Assembly: GCA_013361015.1 (NCBI GenBank)
Contig: JABWAN010000275.1
Location: 1 to 7,116 of the forward strand
Direction: 5' to 3'
Length of the DNA: 7,116 nt
Origin: Candidatus Zhuqueibacterota bacterium
GTDB taxonomy: Bacteria > Zhuqueibacterota > Zhuqueibacteria > Zhuqueibacterales > Zhuqueibacteraceae
Shown piece after piece: positions 5,680-7,116 of the stretch. A program made the position numbers and the translations under genes. Below the pieces are notes generated by a model, which saw only the letters and a program-made list of their open reading frames with translations, searched no databases and had not been told where the DNA came from. Position 1 is the first letter of the stretch. Each line of letters opens with the position of its first letter.

Positions 5680-6024
5680 ATGTCTGAAAACGCCAATTAC
5701 TATATTCTGCTTTTCCTCTTCACGCTGCTCTTCATTTTGCAAGTGTGGGCCATCGTCCGCATTCGGCAAATGGTGCGGCGGGTGCTGGACATTTATGATC
5801 GCATGCAAACTCTGCGAGGCGAGCCGAGAGAGCTTCCGAAAGCCGCACTGGAACTCTACAATAAATCCCAGCGCACCTGCCAGGTTTGCCGCCATCGCCA
5901 AACTTTTCTCGATCCTTCCGGCAAGCAAGTCTTTATCTACCGCTGTGGCCTCACGCAAGAGCGCATCGCGCTCGATTTCTTTTGCCAAAAGTTTGAATTT
6001 GACGCGCAGAGTGCGGATACGTGA
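5680..6024 (+). CDS. Small single-pass membrane protein with a four-cysteine cytosolic domain, hypothetical
   Basis: This is a 114-aa protein starting at the ATG at 5680, with AAGGAA at 5668-5673, 6 nt upstream. An in-frame TTG at 5593 would read through the right repeat and is rejected. One strong membrane helix spans residues 7-27 (YYILLFLFTLLFILQVWAIV). It is followed by a basic segment (RIRQMVRRV), so the C-terminus probably faces the cytosol. After a short helical stretch come CQVC (67-70), C89 (YRCG) and C102 (FFCQ). This four-cysteine spacing could hold zinc or an Fe-S cluster. I do not recognise the family. GC and codon use resemble the backbone rather than the flanking cassette or ATPase, so it was probably the original neighbour of comM before the cassette inserted. 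Confidence 0.7.
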   Translation: MSENANYYILLFLFTLLFILQVWAIVRIRQMVRRVLDIYDRMQTLRGEPRELPKAALELYNKSQRTCQVCRHRQTFLDPSGKQVFIYRCGLTQERIALDFFCQKFEFDAQSADT

Positions 6025-6084
6025 AAGACATTTCCAGATCAAAGATGACACCGCTAAATAACATTGGCACTTGAGGAATCAAAA

Positions 6085-7116
6085 ATGGCGCATCTTAAAC
6101 GAAGCCCCTTTAAAATTGATCGAATTGAGAGCGATCCCAAAGCGTTTGGACTAAGAATAACAGAAATTTCTACCTGCCTCGAATCATTGTATAACGGACG
6201 AAACATTTTGATATCTGGGACGCGCGGCATTGGCAAATCATCTTTAGGCAGCCAGTTGCAGACTGTTTATCAAGGTGAAAAGGAGCTCCTTAAACGCTGC
6301 AGACTCGAGAGCAATCTTCCAAAGTTTCTTACTGTCTTTTACGCTTGCGACGATACAACAACCCTCGCTAGCCTGTCTCAAGATATTTTGTTTCAGATCG
6401 AACATAAGAGTTCGCTCTTACCAAAAACAAAATTCAAAAAGAAAAAAATAACTATCGAAATGAATCTTGGAGTTTTTAAGGCAGCATTGGAAAATGAAGC
6501 TGTGACCCGTTCTCCGTCTTCTATTGTGACAAAATTTGCAGCGGGCCTTGAAGTGTCGCTCAACTCATTGAAGGAGTTTTCAGAATATGAGGGAATCAAC
6601 ATTTTTGTAGATGAACTAGATCAACTCGCCCCAAAGATAAATTTCGGTCATTTTCTCAAAATGCTGCATGAAAATCTCAGCAGAGATAAGCTCGATGGCA
6701 TCACCTTTATTCTCGCCGGACAAAAGGGAGTCTATACGCGCCTGCTCACTGAGGATGCTTCGGCTGAGCGAATTATTCGTCATATATCAATACCAACGCT
6801 TGATCCTAATGAAGCAAGATATGTTCTGGACTATGCGGCATCAAGTGCAAGCCCTAGATTCCAAATCCAAAACTCAGCGCTTCAAATGATTTTGTCTTTA
6901 TCTGCAGGATATCCGTATGTTATACATCTATTGGGCGATGCAGCGTTTAACATGATGAAAAGCGAAAAGGTCATGACAACTGAGGATGTAATTCATGGGT
7001 TGGAGGTGATTTTGAAATCAGACAAAAAGGAAAAGTACTTAAATCGTCTGACAATGCTTACTGTAAATCAGAAGTTTGTCTTATTGACAATGGCTAAGTT
7101 CTCTTCATCAGATATA
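6085..7116 (+). CDS. Orc1/Cdc6-like P-loop (AAA/STAND-type) ATPase, 3' end beyond window
   Basis: The frame is open for 344 codons from the ATG at 6085 to the window edge with no stop, so the C-terminus is missing. GAGGAA (6073-6078) lies 6 nt upstream of the ATG. Walker A is GTRGIGKS (45-52, K51) after strand NILIS. Walker B is INIFVDE (171-177, D176, E177). A sensor-1-type strand is TFILAGQKG (207-215), followed by RIIRHISIPTLDPNEAR. A GYP motif (275-277) sits in a helical lid ending LLGDAAF. A new domain starts near 326 (LTVNQKFVLLTMAKFSSSD) and looks like the first helices of a winged helix. This order resembles Orc1/Cdc6-like ATPases found in mobile or defence loci. A Lys-rich segment (114-121) lies between the Walker motifs. 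GC is lower than in comM: a sampled line is 26/60, and the lysine-rich part is much poorer. The role is unknown, and any partner gene would lie downstream, outside the window. Confidence 0.85.
   Translation, partial: MAHLKRSPFKIDRIESDPKAFGLRITEISTCLESLYNGRNILISGTRGIGKSSLGSQLQTVYQGEKELLKRCRLESNLPKFLTVFYACDDTTTLASLSQDILFQIEHKSSLLPKTKFKKKKITIEMNLGVFKAALENEAVTRSPSSIVTKFAAGLEVSLNSLKEFSEYEGINIFVDELDQLAPKINFGHFLKMLHENLSRDKLDGITFILAGQKGVYTRLLTEDASAERIIRHISIPTLDPNEARYVLDYAASSASPRFQIQNSALQMILSLSAGYPYVIHLLGDAAFNMMKSEKVMTTEDVIHGLEVILKSDKKEKYLNRLTMLTVNQKFVLLTMAKFSSSDI

Overview
The window looks like a piece of chromosome from an uncultured, Gram-negative-type bacterium. The backbone genes are GC-rich (a sampled comM line is 35/60 G+C). 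The housekeeping content is bacterial: a VC1184-type class V aminotransferase and ComM/YifB. The dense intergenic repeats would fit FCB-like or similar environmental lineages, but the sequence does not settle the phylum.

Layout, all genes on the + strand. (1) 2-496: C-terminal part of a cysteine-desulfurase-like PLP enzyme, cut by the window edge. (2) 580-1416: a PHP-domain phosphoesterase/hydrolase with a cysteine-rich zinc-ribbon-like tail. (3) 1675-2487: an amidohydrolase-2 family metal hydrolase, possibly with a longer N-terminus, followed by a small AT-rich intrinsic terminator. (4) 2488-3138: about 650 bases without a credible gene. It holds two kinds of inverted repeat: an outer pair of diverged copies of one sequence, and an inner 28-nt dyad built from CACGGA-type units. 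(5) 3139-3600: an unrecognised ~153-aa protein, preceded by a plausible sigma70-type promoter. (6) 3620-5161: comM (yifB), a Mg-chelatase-like AAA+ helicase that starts 19 nt downstream with a near-perfect Shine-Dalgarno sequence, so genes 5 and 6 look co-transcribed. (7) 5172-5658: a compact cassette made of a GxxExxY-family (PD-(D/E)XK-like) gene between two 29-nt inverted repeats built from three CACGGAT-type units. It sits directly between the end of comM and the next gene. (8) 5680-6024: a small one-helix membrane protein with four cysteines. (9) 6085-7116+: a lower-GC Orc1/Cdc6-like P-loop ATPase, truncated by the window end.

Functionally the left half is metabolic or hydrolytic backbone, and comM is the natural-transformation/branch-migration helicase. 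The right third (GxxExxY cassette and AT-rich ATPase) has the composition and context of accessory DNA. The observations most worth following are the GxxExxY inverted-repeat cassette, the related gene-less repeat about 2.4 kb upstream, and the orphan ATPase whose partner genes would lie beyond the window.
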